NCBI RefSeq assembly: GCF_003148465.1
Contig: NZ_QGGI01000024.1
Coordinates: 1 to 34,849 of the forward strand
Length of the DNA: 34,849 bases
Direction: 5' to 3'
Source: Oceanotoga teriensis
GTDB lineage: Bacteria > Thermotogota > Thermotogae > Petrotogales > Petrotogaceae
Shown here: positions 1 through 8,900 of the stretch, piece after piece
Numbering within the stretch: the stretch's first letter is position 1
How the letters are laid out: each line of letters opens with the position of its first letter
Translations under genes and position numbers: made by a program
Notes under the pieces: model-generated
What the model was told of the DNA's origin: nothing
The model's input: the letters and a program-made list of their open reading frames with translations, nothing else
Databases searched by the model: none

Positions 1-257
1 TATGACACTTAGTATTCCACCAGATATTCCGATTTGAACACTAATTATTTTTAAACTTTAAAAAGATAATTCCACTATAAAATCCGAAGACCCAAAAAAT
101 TACAGAGCTTGCAGATTTACTTGGAACAAGTTATAGACATTTGAATAGAGTTATAAAAAAACTTTCTGAAATAGGAGTTATAAAAAGAGAAGATAATTTT
201 ATAAAAATTATAGATAGAGTTTATTTAGAGGGATTAGCAGGAGATATATATAAATAA
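1..257 (+). pseudogene. Decayed C-terminal remnant of a Crp/Fnr-family regulator
   Basis: From 99 to the TAA at 255-257 the sequence encodes a Crp-type winged helix-turn-helix end: ITELADLLGTSYRHLNRVIK followed by KLSEIGVIKRED and a short wing. The residues just before it (KDNSTIKSEDPK) lie in another frame, and restoring them needs one extra A in the A run at 94-99. That upstream frame also has stops at 35-37 and 59-61, so there are at least three lesions. No start or cyclic-nucleotide-binding domain is visible inside the window, although the gene may have begun left of it. I read this as a decaying pseudogene. A single sequencing error would not explain all the lesions. Confidence 0.65.
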
Positions 258-266
258 AATCAAACA

Positions 267-275
267 TGTTATAAT
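267..275 (+). promoter_or_regulatory. Extended -10 promoter for the HD-GYP gene
   Basis: TGTTATAAT is a TGn extended -10 with a perfect TATAAT, 11 bases upstream of an AAAGGAGGTG ribosome binding site. The -35 region is poor (TATATA at 247-252, 17-base spacer). The leader would be very short. Confidence 0.45.
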
Positions 276-296
276 TAATTTAAAAGGAGGTGAATG

Positions 297-2543
297 ATGT
301 TTAAAAGAATCTTCTTCTTTATTTCTTTTTTTTTAATCATGGGCTTTTCTTTTTCTGAGGATTTGAATATTCTAATATTAAATTCATATCATTCTGGATA
401 TAAATGGTCAGATGATATAACAAAATTTTTAGTTGATTATAATTTAAAGAATGATTATAATTATTTTATAGAGTATATGGATACAAAACATCATTATGAA
501 GATGATTTTTTTGTACATTTAAAAGAATTTTTTTCTGAAAAATATAAAAATACAAAATTTGATTATATATTCTCTATAGACGATAATGCATTGAAGTTTC
601 TTAGAGTTTTTGGTGAAGATATATTTGGAAATATTCCCATAATTTTTTGTGGTGTAAATAATTATAAGAATATAGATTTTTCTGAACTCAAAAATTATTA
701 TGGAATTTTTGAAGATATAGATATGAAAAATAATTTAAAACTTATAAAGGATATGTATTCAAATTTAAATTCTTTATATATAATAAATGATAATAAAAGT
801 GCAACTGGAATTATTTTGAAAGAAGAAATTCTAAAAGAGATTGAATTTTTTGATTTTAAAGAAATTAATTTTATTGAGAATGAAAATTTTAAAGATATAT
901 TTGATTTTGTCAAAAGTATTGATAAAAATTCTGCAATTTTTTTAATGGTTTATTTCGTGGATAAACAAGGTAAGTATATGGATCCTGTAGAATTTTCTAA
1001 AAGATTGGCTTCTGATAGTAAAGTACCTGTTTTTGTTCCATGGGATTTTTATTTGAATACTGGAGTGATTGGTGGTAAAGTTTTGAGTGGACAATCTCAA
1101 GCTGAAGAAATGATAAAAATATTTGAAAATTTGAGAAGACAAAAAGAATTAAAAGAACATTTGTATCAACCCCATCAAAAATTTATTTTTGATAATTATA
1201 TTCTCAATAAATTTAATATAAACAGAAAATATTTACCTTCAAATTATGAATTAATAAACAAATCAGAATCTTTTTTTATAAAATATAAATATTTCATTAT
1301 TTTGAATTTAATAATATTTTTGATTTTATTTCTTTTAATTTTTTATCTGAGATCAAGACTTTTAATAAAGAAAAAATATATAAAAAAATTAAAAAAACAA
1401 GAAGAAAAATTAAATGCTTCTTATGAAGAACTTGAAGCTTTAAATGAAACACTTGAAGAATCATATAATGAAAATGAAACTCTATTAAATAATCTTAAAG
1501 TTTTAATAGATTTTTCTATTCATAACTTTTCTAATTTAGATACTTTTCTAAAAGAAGTTTTTACAAAGATGAAATTTTTGATGCCAGAGGCCGATAATGG
1601 CGGGGTTCTTTTGTTTGAAGAAGATAAAATAAACATAGTAGAAAAATCTAATTATACTGATGAAATGCTTGAAAATTTTGATTTTAATGTAGAACAGTTC
1701 TATAATATGAGTAAAGTCTTTATTAAAGAGTATGATAAACCATTAATTTTTTCAGATTCTAAAGATGAAATAAAAGTGTATAAAACTATGAATATTTCTA
1801 TAAGGACAGAAAAAAAACTTTATGGAGTTATGATCTTTGATATATGCTCTGAAAATATGAATTTTTCAAATGAATCTATTAGATTTGCAAGATATTTTAA
1901 TAAAATTATGTTCAATTATCTAACTATTATGGAAAAAAACAAGGAAATTTTTGATTCATATGTAGATTTTAGTAATAAGCTTGCGATAATAGCAGAATCT
2001 TATGATCAAGAGATGGCGAATCATATATATAGAATTGGTGAACTTGCATATTTTATAGCAAAGAAGATGGATTTGAATTCGGATTTTTGTGAAAAGATAA
2101 AGATTTTTGCACCTCTTCATGATATAGGTAAAATTTTTGTGGATAAGAATATTCTAACCAAAAAAGAAAGTTTAACTACTGATGAATGGGAGGATATGAA
2201 GAAACATACATTATATTCTTCTTATTTGTTATCTGGAAATTCTAATTTTAAAATAGCTTATAATATAGCTTTATATCATCATGAAAAATTTGATGGTACT
2301 GGTTATCCATCAGGATTATTAGGTAATGATATTCCCATTGAAGCTCAAATAGTTAGCGTTGTTGATGTATATGATGCTTTGAGAAGCAAAAGATCTTATA
2401 AATCAGATTTTTCGCATGAAAAAACTATGGAAATAATTTTTAAAGGAGATGGAAGAACCTCTCCCAATCATTTTAATCCAGAAATTTTAAAGGTGTTAAA
2501 AGAAAATTCTGATGAAATTAAACAATTATGGTTCGATTTGTGA
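297..2543 (+). CDS. Membrane HD-GYP c-di-GMP phosphodiesterase with substrate-binding-like sensor and GAF domain
   Basis: The protein starts with a signal/anchor segment (KRIFFFISFFLIMGFSFS). Residues ~25-310 resemble the ABC_sub_bind type periplasmic domain (LNILILNSYHSGYKWSDD near the N-terminus). One membrane helix lies at ~330-352, then a charged coiled coil (~355-400), a GAF-like domain (~405-555) and an HD-GYP domain (~570-745). The catalytic HD is in HDIGKI (~608) and the GYP signature in HHEKFDGTGYPSG (~669); both are intact, so cyclic-di-GMP hydrolysis is the expected activity. It likely senses a small molecule outside the membrane and changes c-di-GMP inside. There are two candidate ATGs (294 and 297); AAAGGAGG at 283-290 is better spaced for 297. 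It is apparently monocistronic. The ligand is unknown. Confidence 0.85.
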   Translation: MFKRIFFFISFFLIMGFSFSEDLNILILNSYHSGYKWSDDITKFLVDYNLKNDYNYFIEYMDTKHHYEDDFFVHLKEFFSEKYKNTKFDYIFSIDDNALKFLRVFGEDIFGNIPIIFCGVNNYKNIDFSELKNYYGIFEDIDMKNNLKLIKDMYSNLNSLYIINDNKSATGIILKEEILKEIEFFDFKEINFIENENFKDIFDFVKSIDKNSAIFLMVYFVDKQGKYMDPVEFSKRLASDSKVPVFVPWDFYLNTGVIGGKVLSGQSQAEEMIKIFENLRRQKELKEHLYQPHQKFIFDNYILNKFNINRKYLPSNYELINKSESFFIKYKYFIILNLIIFLILFLLIFYLRSRLLIKKKYIKKLKKQEEKLNASYEELEALNETLEESYNENETLLNNLKVLIDFSIHNFSNLDTFLKEVFTKMKFLMPEADNGGVLLFEEDKINIVEKSNYTDEMLENFDFNVEQFYNMSKVFIKEYDKPLIFSDSKDEIKVYKTMNISIRTEKKLYGVMIFDICSENMNFSNESIRFARYFNKIMFNYLTIMEKNKEIFDSYVDFSNKLAIIAESYDQEMANHIYRIGELAYFIAKKMDLNSDFCEKIKIFAPLHDIGKIFVDKNILTKKESLTTDEWEDMKKHTLYSSYLLSGNSNFKIAYNIALYHHEKFDGTGYPSGLLGNDIPIEAQIVSVVDVYDALRSKRSYKSDFSHEKTMEIIFKGDGRTSPNHFNPEILKVLKENSDEIKQLWFDL

Positions 2544-2583
2544 AAAACAAAAAAATTTTAAAGAAAATTTTAAAGAATAATAT

Positions 2584-2589
2584 TATAAT
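2584..2589 (+). promoter_or_regulatory. Possible -10 element upstream of degV
   Basis: TATAAT lies 42 bases before the degV ATG. No convincing -35 is seen. A 13-base direct repeat (AAATTTTAAAGAA, twice) sits just upstream. Confidence 0.3.
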
Positions 2590-2630
2590 GTTTATGTGAA
2601 AAAAATTAATTACATGATAAGGAGATAAAT

Positions 2631-3490
2631 ATGTCAGTTAAAGTTATTACAGATAGTACCTCTTATATCCCTAAAAATATGGTAGAAGAATTAAGTATAG
2701 GGATAATTCCTCTTAGAGTTTCATTCGATGAAGAAACTTTTGTTGAAAATGAGATTACAAATGATTTTTTTATAAAAAATTAGATGAAAAAGGAGAAATT
2801 CCAATTTCTTCACAGCCATCTATTGATTTTTTTTATAATATGTTTGAAAAAGAAATAAAAATAGGTAATGAAATAGTTGGAGTTTTTATTTCAGCTGATA
2901 TGAGTGGAACTTTTTCAACAGCTGTAATGGTTAAAAATATGATTTTAAAAGAATATCCAAAGGCTAAAATAAAAATTTTAAATTCTAAGTCCAATAGTAT
3001 GCAATTGGGTTATGCGGCTATAGAAGGGGCAAGAATTTCTAAGGCTGGTGGGGCTTTTAATGATGTTGTTGAGACTATTGAAAATACAATAAAAAGAACC
3101 CGATTCCTTTTTATACCTGATACATTTAAATACTTAAAAAAAGGAGGAAGAATAGGTTCAGCTCAGGCACTTTTAGGATCTTTACTTAAAATAAAACCTA
3201 TTTTAACTGTAAATGATGGAAAAACAGATGTTATGGAAAAAATAAGAACAAGAAAAAAAGCAATTGAAAAGATGATAGATGTATTTTTAAAGGATATAGA
3301 ACAATATGGATTTAAAGATGCAATAATTCATCATATAAATTGTGATAATGATGCACAAGAATTCGCAGATTTAATAAAAGAACAAACAGGTAAGATAATA
3401 GATAAAATTCCTATAGGCCCAGTTATAGGAACTCATGTTGGGCCAGGTGCCATAGGTATAGTTTATTTAACAGAAAATGATATGATATAA
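2631..3490 (+). pseudogene. degV: degV-family fatty-acid-binding protein, interrupted by a frameshift
   Basis: AAGGAG precedes the ATG at 2631. The first frame gives a DegV start (VKVITDSTSYIPKNMVEEL) but stops at 2781-2783. The homology continues without loss one frame over (FFYKKLDEKGEIPISSQPS onward) to 3490, with typical DegV motifs: DTFKYLKKGGRIGSAQALLG and GPVIGTHVGPGAIGIVYL. DegV/FakB proteins bind a fatty acid for the fatty-acid kinase route. The join needs one more T in the seven-T run at 2765-2771. That run reads T TTT TTT in the first frame, a perfect -1 slippery heptamer, so slippage could still make full-length protein. Otherwise the gene is broken or the base is a sequencing error. 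An ATG at 2840 could start a 216-residue C-terminal fragment, but no good ribosome site precedes it. Confidence 0.8.
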
Positions 3491-3492
3491 AT

Positions 3493-3527
3493 AAAAAATA
3501 GTGTGATTAAAAATCACACTATTTTTT
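3493..3527. terminator. Bidirectional intrinsic terminator between degV and the tRNA cluster
   Basis: A 16-bp perfect stem (3493-3508 with 3512-3527, AAA loop) is built from GTGTGATT/AATCACAC flanked by A and T runs. It therefore has a U tract on both strands. It would stop degV transcripts and also the opposing tRNA transcript immediately after the tRNA-Met 3' end. Confidence 0.85.
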
Positions 3528-3603
3528 GGTGGCGAGGAAGAGATTCGAACTCTTGACACTACGGGTATGAGCCGTATGCTCTAGCCAACTGAGCTACCTC
3601 GCC
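3527..3603 (-). tRNA. tRNA-Met (CAT), elongator
   Basis: On the minus strand the cloverleaf has acceptor GGCGAGG/CCTCGCC, anticodon stem TACGG/CCGTA with loop CTCATAC, T arm AGAGTTCGAATCTCT, discriminator A and an encoded CCA. The anticodon stem lacks the three G:C pairs of an initiator, and the GCATACGGCTCAT context is typical of elongator Met. Confidence 0.95.
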
Positions 3604-3612
3604 AAAAAAATA

Positions 3613-3689
<77 letters not shown>

Positions 3690-3720
3690 CCAAGTAAAGG
3701 TACTTTGGAATTTTAAAAGA

Positions 3721-3808
3721 TGGTGCCGAGGGTCGGACTCGAACCGACACGAGCGAAATGCCCAATGGATTTTAAGTCCACAGCGTCTACCTATTCCGCC
3801 ACCCCGGC
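3721..3808 (-). tRNA. tRNA-Leu (TAA)
   Basis: The minus strand gives an 88-nt class II tRNA including CCA: acceptor GCCGGGG/CCTCGGC (one G:U), anticodon arm GTGGA-CTTAAAA-TCCAT with TAA anticodon, a long variable arm and T loop TTCGAGT. It is the first gene of the Leu-fMet-Met cluster. Confidence 0.95.
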
Positions 3809-3831
3809 ATCTTTCATTCATTCCGTAAAGA

Positions 3832-3860
3832 ATTTTATCATAAATATGATAAGTTGTCAA
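3832..3860 (-). promoter_or_regulatory. Sigma-70 promoter of the tRNA cluster
   Basis: On the minus strand, TTGACA (3855-3860), a 17-base spacer and TAAAAT (3832-3837) give a near-consensus promoter. It also has a TGA extension before the -10. It lies about 24 bases upstream of the tRNA-Leu 5' end. Confidence 0.85.
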
Positions 3861-3988
3861 GAGGGTATTGTTAAGAAAGTATTTTTTTTATATGTTGATA
3901 TAAATAATAATTATAAATAATAAATTAATGAGCTTCTTATTATTGATATATTTTTAAGAAAATGGATTCTATAAAAGTCATTTTTTTT

Positions 3989-3997
3989 TGTTATAAT
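3989..3997 (+). promoter_or_regulatory. Extended -10 promoter for the metallopeptidase-like gene
   Basis: TGTTATAAT (perfect TATAAT at 3992-3997 with TGn) lies about 34 bases before the likely start. The -35 is weak. Confidence 0.5.
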
Positions 3998-4030
3998 CGT
4001 TTAAAATTAATATAAAAGGTGGTTTGGGAT

Positions 4031-6463
4031 GTGAGAAAATATTTTATTATATTATTTGTTATTTTAATATCTTTCATTGGAATTTCAGGTATTATTTATC
4101 AACCTCCGGCTGATTTATATTTTGAAGAAACAGAACATTTTAAGTTTATATTTGAAAAAGACTTAAAAAATTTTTTTTATGAATTAAAAGATTTTTCAGA
4201 GTATATTTACTCTGAATATTCTGATTTTTACGGAGTTAGTCCAGAAAAAATAAAAGTTTATATTCTTGATGATGTTGATTATACGAATTCATTTGCCAAT
4301 GGAGCTTATAATTTTATAAGGCTTTATATAAATCCTCCTCAAGATAGCATAGGTCTTGGTGATAATGTAACTGATTGGCTTAAATTTGTTTTTACTCATG
4401 AACTTAATCATGTTTTTTATGGAAACTTAATAGAAGACCCTATTTTAAAGATTATTCCTTCAGACACAATAAAAAAATTAATTGGGGGATTATTTATACC
4501 AAGTTATATGCATGAAGGTGTATCCATATATATGGAAAGCAAGTATTTTAATGGGAGATATAGAGATGATATTTTTAATATGTATCTAAAACAAGAAGTT
4601 TTAAGTAAAGATTATCCAAGGTATTATTATGGCGGTGGAGCAAATATTGATATTTATTCGCCAGCAGGTTTTAATTATATGTATGGGGCTTTGATTACTA
4701 AAAATATTTATATAAAATATGGGGAAGAAGTTTTAAAACTCATAATAAAAGACTTAAATTCGAGTGTTTTGAATACCATAAGTGAATCATTTGAAGATAT
4801 TACAGGAGATAATTGGAATGAATTTCTATTCGATATAAAAAAATCTTATAAAAATTTGGAAATAGAGTTGAAAAATAAGGGATATACTAATAAATATTAT
4901 GAATTAGAAGGACCAAAATATAATACTGGAAATATTAAAGCCAGTGAAGATCATATATACTATTTTAAAAATCAAAAAAATGATATAAAAGGTCTTTATA
5001 AAGATGATATTTTAATAAAAAAGAATATAAGTAATTTTGATGTTTCTAAAAACGATTCTTTGATCTATACTGTTGGAAATAAAAATGATAATTATGTATA
5101 TAGTTTATATTTTGATTGTAATTGTCCAAAGGGAGATAGATTTATAGATGATAGGGTTATATCGTTTTCTTTTGTTGGAGAAAATAATATTGTCTATTCT
5201 AAGCTCAATAAAGGACAATCAGCTTTAATATTATATGATATTAAAAATAAAAAGAAGAAAGTTTTAAAAGATTATTCTAATATTGTTTTTAATTATATAG
5301 AATCATATGAAAATAAACTATATATAAGCATGAATATAAATAATATCAGTGATATTTATATGTATGATTTATTAGAAGAAAAATTTATTAAAATAACAGA
5401 TGATGAATATAAAGAATTGAATCTATTTGCATATGAAAATTATCTTTATTATTCTTCTAATAAAGAAGATGGAATATATAATATTTATCGTATGGATTTG
5501 AATGATTTTAAAACTTATAAATTGACAAACAGTATAAGTGGAGCTTTCAATCCAATTATTTATGATAATAAAATTTATTATTTAGTTTATGAATATGATG
5601 GTTATCATATTGCATATAAAAACTTAAATGATTTCGATTATAATATTTTTTATCAGCATTATTTAAAAGATTATGAATTTGAGATGGAATTTGAAAGTTT
5701 GGATTTAGAAAATAAAGAATTAAATAAATATTATGAATTACCTAAATTTTCTGTTTTTCCATATTTAGAATATGAAAAAAGTGAAGATAAAACTTTTTAT
5801 GGAATAGATTTAGGTTTTATGTCAGAAGCAATGAATTATTCTGGCGATTTTATTCTTTTATATGATTTTGATGAGTCTTTTAAATTTGATTCGATGATAC
5901 AATTTGATTTTTATACTCATAATAAGGTATATTTTAATTATTATAAAGGATATAATTATGGGTTTAATATTTCTGATGATTATGAATTTTACAATGGATT
6001 GAATAAATTTTTATTTATTCCTGAAATAGGAATAGATTTTTTTGATTATAATTTTAATAAAGTATCATTAAAAAATAATTTAATCATAGATCCATATTCT
6101 ATAAACCATTGGAATATATATACAGTGGGATTTTTTAGTTTATTTGAATATGATAAAACTTTAAAATATAGTTTAGCAATTGATAAACCATTTATTTTAT
6201 ATGACATCAAATTAGATCCTTTGATTGGATATAGAACAATAGGGGATTATAATGAATTATTTTTTGGTGGAAGTGTAGAAAAAGATTTATTGAGTTTAAA
6301 TTGGAGTATTTTTGATGGTAAGTTTAGATTGGATAAAATAATTTTGGGTGGTAGTTTTGATTATGGAACATTTAGCAAGTTGGATTATAAAATATATTTG
6401 AAATTTAATTCAGCTTTATTTTATTGGATAGATTTAGATATACCTTTTGTGTATCCATGGTAA
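4031..6463 (+). CDS. Exported HExxH metallopeptidase-like protein with propeller-like and beta-barrel-like parts
   Basis: A hydrophobic N-terminus (KYFIILFVILISFIGISGII) suggests export. A gluzincin/peptidase-MA-like domain follows: HELNH (~123-127) gives the zinc-binding HExxH, and MHEGVSIYMES about 40 residues later supplies the expected third-ligand region. Residues ~285-520 show repeated short strands of the kind IYYFKN, LYYSSN and NIYRMDL, like a TolB/WD40-type propeller. The last ~230 residues alternate aromatic and polar positions and end in a terminal Trp, as in outer-membrane barrels. GTG 4031 is preferred because AAAGGTGG (4015-4022) is well spaced for it; the earlier GTG at 4019 lies inside that site. 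The metallopeptidase call is good by motif, but barrel and substrate are inference. Confidence 0.7.
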   Translation: MRKYFIILFVILISFIGISGIIYQPPADLYFEETEHFKFIFEKDLKNFFYELKDFSEYIYSEYSDFYGVSPEKIKVYILDDVDYTNSFANGAYNFIRLYINPPQDSIGLGDNVTDWLKFVFTHELNHVFYGNLIEDPILKIIPSDTIKKLIGGLFIPSYMHEGVSIYMESKYFNGRYRDDIFNMYLKQEVLSKDYPRYYYGGGANIDIYSPAGFNYMYGALITKNIYIKYGEEVLKLIIKDLNSSVLNTISESFEDITGDNWNEFLFDIKKSYKNLEIELKNKGYTNKYYELEGPKYNTGNIKASEDHIYYFKNQKNDIKGLYKDDILIKKNISNFDVSKNDSLIYTVGNKNDNYVYSLYFDCNCPKGDRFIDDRVISFSFVGENNIVYSKLNKGQSALILYDIKNKKKKVLKDYSNIVFNYIESYENKLYISMNINNISDIYMYDLLEEKFIKITDDEYKELNLFAYENYLYYSSNKEDGIYNIYRMDLNDFKTYKLTNSISGAFNPIIYDNKIYYLVYEYDGYHIAYKNLNDFDYNIFYQHYLKDYEFEMEFESLDLENKELNKYYELPKFSVFPYLEYEKSEDKTFYGIDLGFMSEAMNYSGDFILLYDFDESFKFDSMIQFDFYTHNKVYFNYYKGYNYGFNISDDYEFYNGLNKFLFIPEIGIDFFDYNFNKVSLKNNLIIDPYSINHWNIYTVGFFSLFEYDKTLKYSLAIDKPFILYDIKLDPLIGYRTIGDYNELFFGGSVEKDLLSLNWSIFDGKFRLDKIILGGSFDYGTFSKLDYKIYLKFNSALFYWIDLDIPFVYPW

Positions 6464-6468
6464 TAAAA

Positions 6469-6500
6469 AAACGGAATTGAATTTGAATTCAATTCCGTTT
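6469..6500. terminator. Bidirectional terminator between convergent genes
   Basis: A 14-bp perfect stem (6469-6482 with 6487-6500, core ACGGAATTGAA, loop TTGA) is followed by a T run on the minus strand and a weaker T-rich stretch on the plus strand. The stop codon of the leftward RND gene lies inside it. Confidence 0.8.
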
Positions 6501-8900
6501 GTTATTATTTTTTTTATTCCATTCGCCAATAATCGATTTTCTTCTGAAAGAAGGGATTAGAACAACTGTGAATATCCAAGTTAAAACTATACCAAATACC
6601 ATAGTCCAAGCAAAAGCTTTTAAAAAATCTCCTTCAGATATTTGAAAACTTCCAAAAGTTAAGGCTGAAGTCAAGAAAGATAAAGTTACAGACTTTAATG
6701 TATGCCAATAATGTATTTTATCTTCATCTATTGAATGAAATAAATGTATAAATCCATCAGCACCTATACCAAATACAAGTGGGAAGGTCATTAGAGTTAC
6801 AAAGGTTGTTTCTATTCCAAAAAAATATCCAATACCAAATGATGCGGCTGATGCTGCAAATAGTCCAACAAATGCTTCAAAAGCTTCACCAATTTTTTTT
6901 CTTGAAATTAAAGTTAATAACCAAATAGAAGCAAAAGATACTATCATTGGAATTATGAATTTTTGTTTTACCATTGTCATTATTTTGAACATTGCTTTTG
7001 AAAGTCCAACAACTCTTTCTTGAGATTCTGGATTTAGTTCATCAAATAAAAGTTTTATACCATTATCTTTCCATAGTTCTATAGATGTATAAACATTTAA
7101 AATCATATATTTTTCATTATTTTTTTCGAATATAAAATTGCTTTTTACTGTTTCTGGAAGTATTTCAGATATGTTCAATGAAAATTGATATAGATCTTTC
7201 GATTTTGAAGCTATATTTATAAGATCAAGACTGTTATTATACATGTTATATTTTTTTAAAAGAGATACAACTATAGGATTTTTTACTATTTGTGAATATT
7301 CATTTATTTTTGATTTTAAGTCAGAAAAGTTTCCTATTTGGGATTTTATCATATCTGGTAAACTTTCAACTTTATCTACAAGCCCCGTAGATAAAAGATC
7401 TGCAGATATTTTATCGAAATTTTCATCTATTCTCATAATATATTTAGTAGATTTAAAGGTATTTGTCCCAAAAGCTTCTGATATTTTTTCTCCAACTATT
7501 ATAGATTCTGATTTTTCAGATATCATGCCTGGTGGAGTGTATGAAAAATTTATAATATTCATTATTCCGAATCCTATTAAAACTACTATTATTGGAATTA
7601 TAATATAACTTATGACATTTCCATGTTTTGGAATTCTGTACCCTAATTTTTTAAATAATCTGTTTATATATATGATGAAGTTACTGACTTTTATTTTATC
7701 TCTTATCAGATATATTACAGCTGGAACAAAAAATACCATCATAAAAAAGAAAATCAATAATCCATATGAACTCATCAAACCCATTTCTGTGAAAGCTGGT
7801 AATCCCATCAATGTCAAAGATAGAAATACTACAACAGTAGTTAAAACGCCAAATAATAAGGGTATAAAAGTATTTTTATATGTTATAAATAATGCTTGTT
7901 CAAAATCGTTCCTATTTTTATATTCATTTATTAATACAGTAACTATATGAATTCCATAATCTATACCAAGTCCGAGAGTTATTGCTATTACAAAAGTTGT
8001 TATTATATTTAAATTTGTAAAAAGTAATTGAGAAACTCCCATAGTCATAACCATTGATATTATTAGAGAAACAAAGACTACTATGGTTGTATAAATACTT
8101 CCAAAAGCTATTATAAATACTGTTATTATTAAAATAACAGATAATATAGTCGTTTTGCTAAAATCATTTGAAATCGCTTTATTTGATTCATATTGAGTTA
8201 CATAAGCATTGGTTAATCCAATTTCTATATCATATTTTTTTTCTAATTGATCACTTTGTTTTTTTATTTTTTGAACTATATAACTAGCATAATCAAGATC
8301 TGTAACTGGCTTTGTAAATGTAGAACCCATTATCATAACTTTTTTATCTGGAGATAAGGCATAGTAAGAGCTTATTTCTGTTGTTGCATTATTATTAGAT
8401 AAATTAGATTCAAGTTGATATACATTTTCTATTGCAGTATTTAAATATTCTATAGTTTTAAAATCGTATGGATTTGCAGATTTTGCAGCTTCAAAAAAAT
8501 CATTAATACTTGAAGAAATCGTTTCAAGTATATCAGTATCTCCTAAATAAACTAATCCAAATGAAAGTAAAAATGATAGATCAGTTTCTGTAAAATTATT
8601 AAATGTAGGTTCGTTTTGCATAAAATCATAAAAATCTAAAGCTATTTTTTCGGGGTCAGAATTTTCATTTAAAAAGAAACTCGTTATCATTATATCTGAA
8701 CTTGATAATTCTTTTTGTTCATAATTATATTCTTGTATTATAGGAGAATCTTGAGGTATTATTTTTAACAAATCGGAATCTATACCAATTTTCGTGGCTA
8801 AAAAAGAACTTATAGCAGTTAAAACAGCTACAATTATTATTATAATTTTAGAGTTTTTTATAACAAAGTTTGTCATCTTTTCATAAAAATTTTTATTCAT
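6489..8900 (-). CDS. RND-superfamily (MMPL-type) membrane exporter
   Basis: This ~803-residue protein has the duplicated RND layout: an N-terminal helix (~16-36), a large extracytoplasmic loop (~40-245), five helices (~250-400), a second loop (~455-635) and five more helices to the end. The motifs GLGIDYGIHI (~310-320) and FGIGADGFIH in the second half are the paired transmembrane acidic signatures of MMPL/SSD exporters. These use the ion gradient to move lipids or hydrophobic compounds, or hand them to other envelope proteins. ATG 8900 overlaps the upstream stop as ATGA and has GGTGG before it, so it is preferred over the TTG at 8912. It is the last gene of the csoR-protease operon, and its cargo is unknown. 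Confidence 0.85.
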   Translation of the reverse strand: MNKNFYEKMTNFVIKNSKIIIIIVAVLTAISSFLATKIGIDSDLLKIIPQDSPIIQEYNYEQKELSSSDIMITSFFLNENSDPEKIALDFYDFMQNEPTFNNFTETDLSFLLSFGLVYLGDTDILETISSSINDFFEAAKSANPYDFKTIEYLNTAIENVYQLESNLSNNNATTEISSYYALSPDKKVMIMGSTFTKPVTDLDYASYIVQKIKKQSDQLEKKYDIEIGLTNAYVTQYESNKAISNDFSKTTILSVILIITVFIIAFGSIYTTIVVFVSLIISMVMTMGVSQLLFTNLNIITTFVIAITLGLGIDYGIHIVTVLINEYKNRNDFEQALFITYKNTFIPLLFGVLTTVVVFLSLTLMGLPAFTEMGLMSSYGLLIFFFMMVFFVPAVIYLIRDKIKVSNFIIYINRLFKKLGYRIPKHGNVISYIIIPIIVVLIGFGIMNIINFSYTPPGMISEKSESIIVGEKISEAFGTNTFKSTKYIMRIDENFDKISADLLSTGLVDKVESLPDMIKSQIGNFSDLKSKINEYSQIVKNPIVVSLLKKYNMYNNSLDLINIASKSKDLYQFSLNISEILPETVKSNFIFEKNNEKYMILNVYTSIELWKDNGIKLLFDELNPESQERVVGLSKAMFKIMTMVKQKFIIPMIVSFASIWLLTLISRKKIGEAFEAFVGLFAASAASFGIGYFFGIETTFVTLMTFPLVFGIGADGFIHLFHSIDEDKIHYWHTLKSVTLSFLTSALTFGSFQISEGDFLKAFAWTMVFGIVLTWIFTVVLIPSFRRKSIIGEWNKKNNNKRN

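Noticed and set aside
698-1142. Minus-strand ORFs inside the HD-GYP gene
   Set aside because: They are antisense shadows of a well-supported gene, with low-complexity products and no ribosome site.
4019-4030. GTG start at 4019 for the metallopeptidase-like gene
   Set aside because: It lies inside the AAAGGTGG ribosome site; the GTG at 4031 has correct spacing.
7243-7950. Plus-strand ORFs of 112-121 codons within the RND gene
   Set aside because: They lie opposite a clear MMPL exporter; the predicted peptides show no motif and reflect AT-rich antisense reading.
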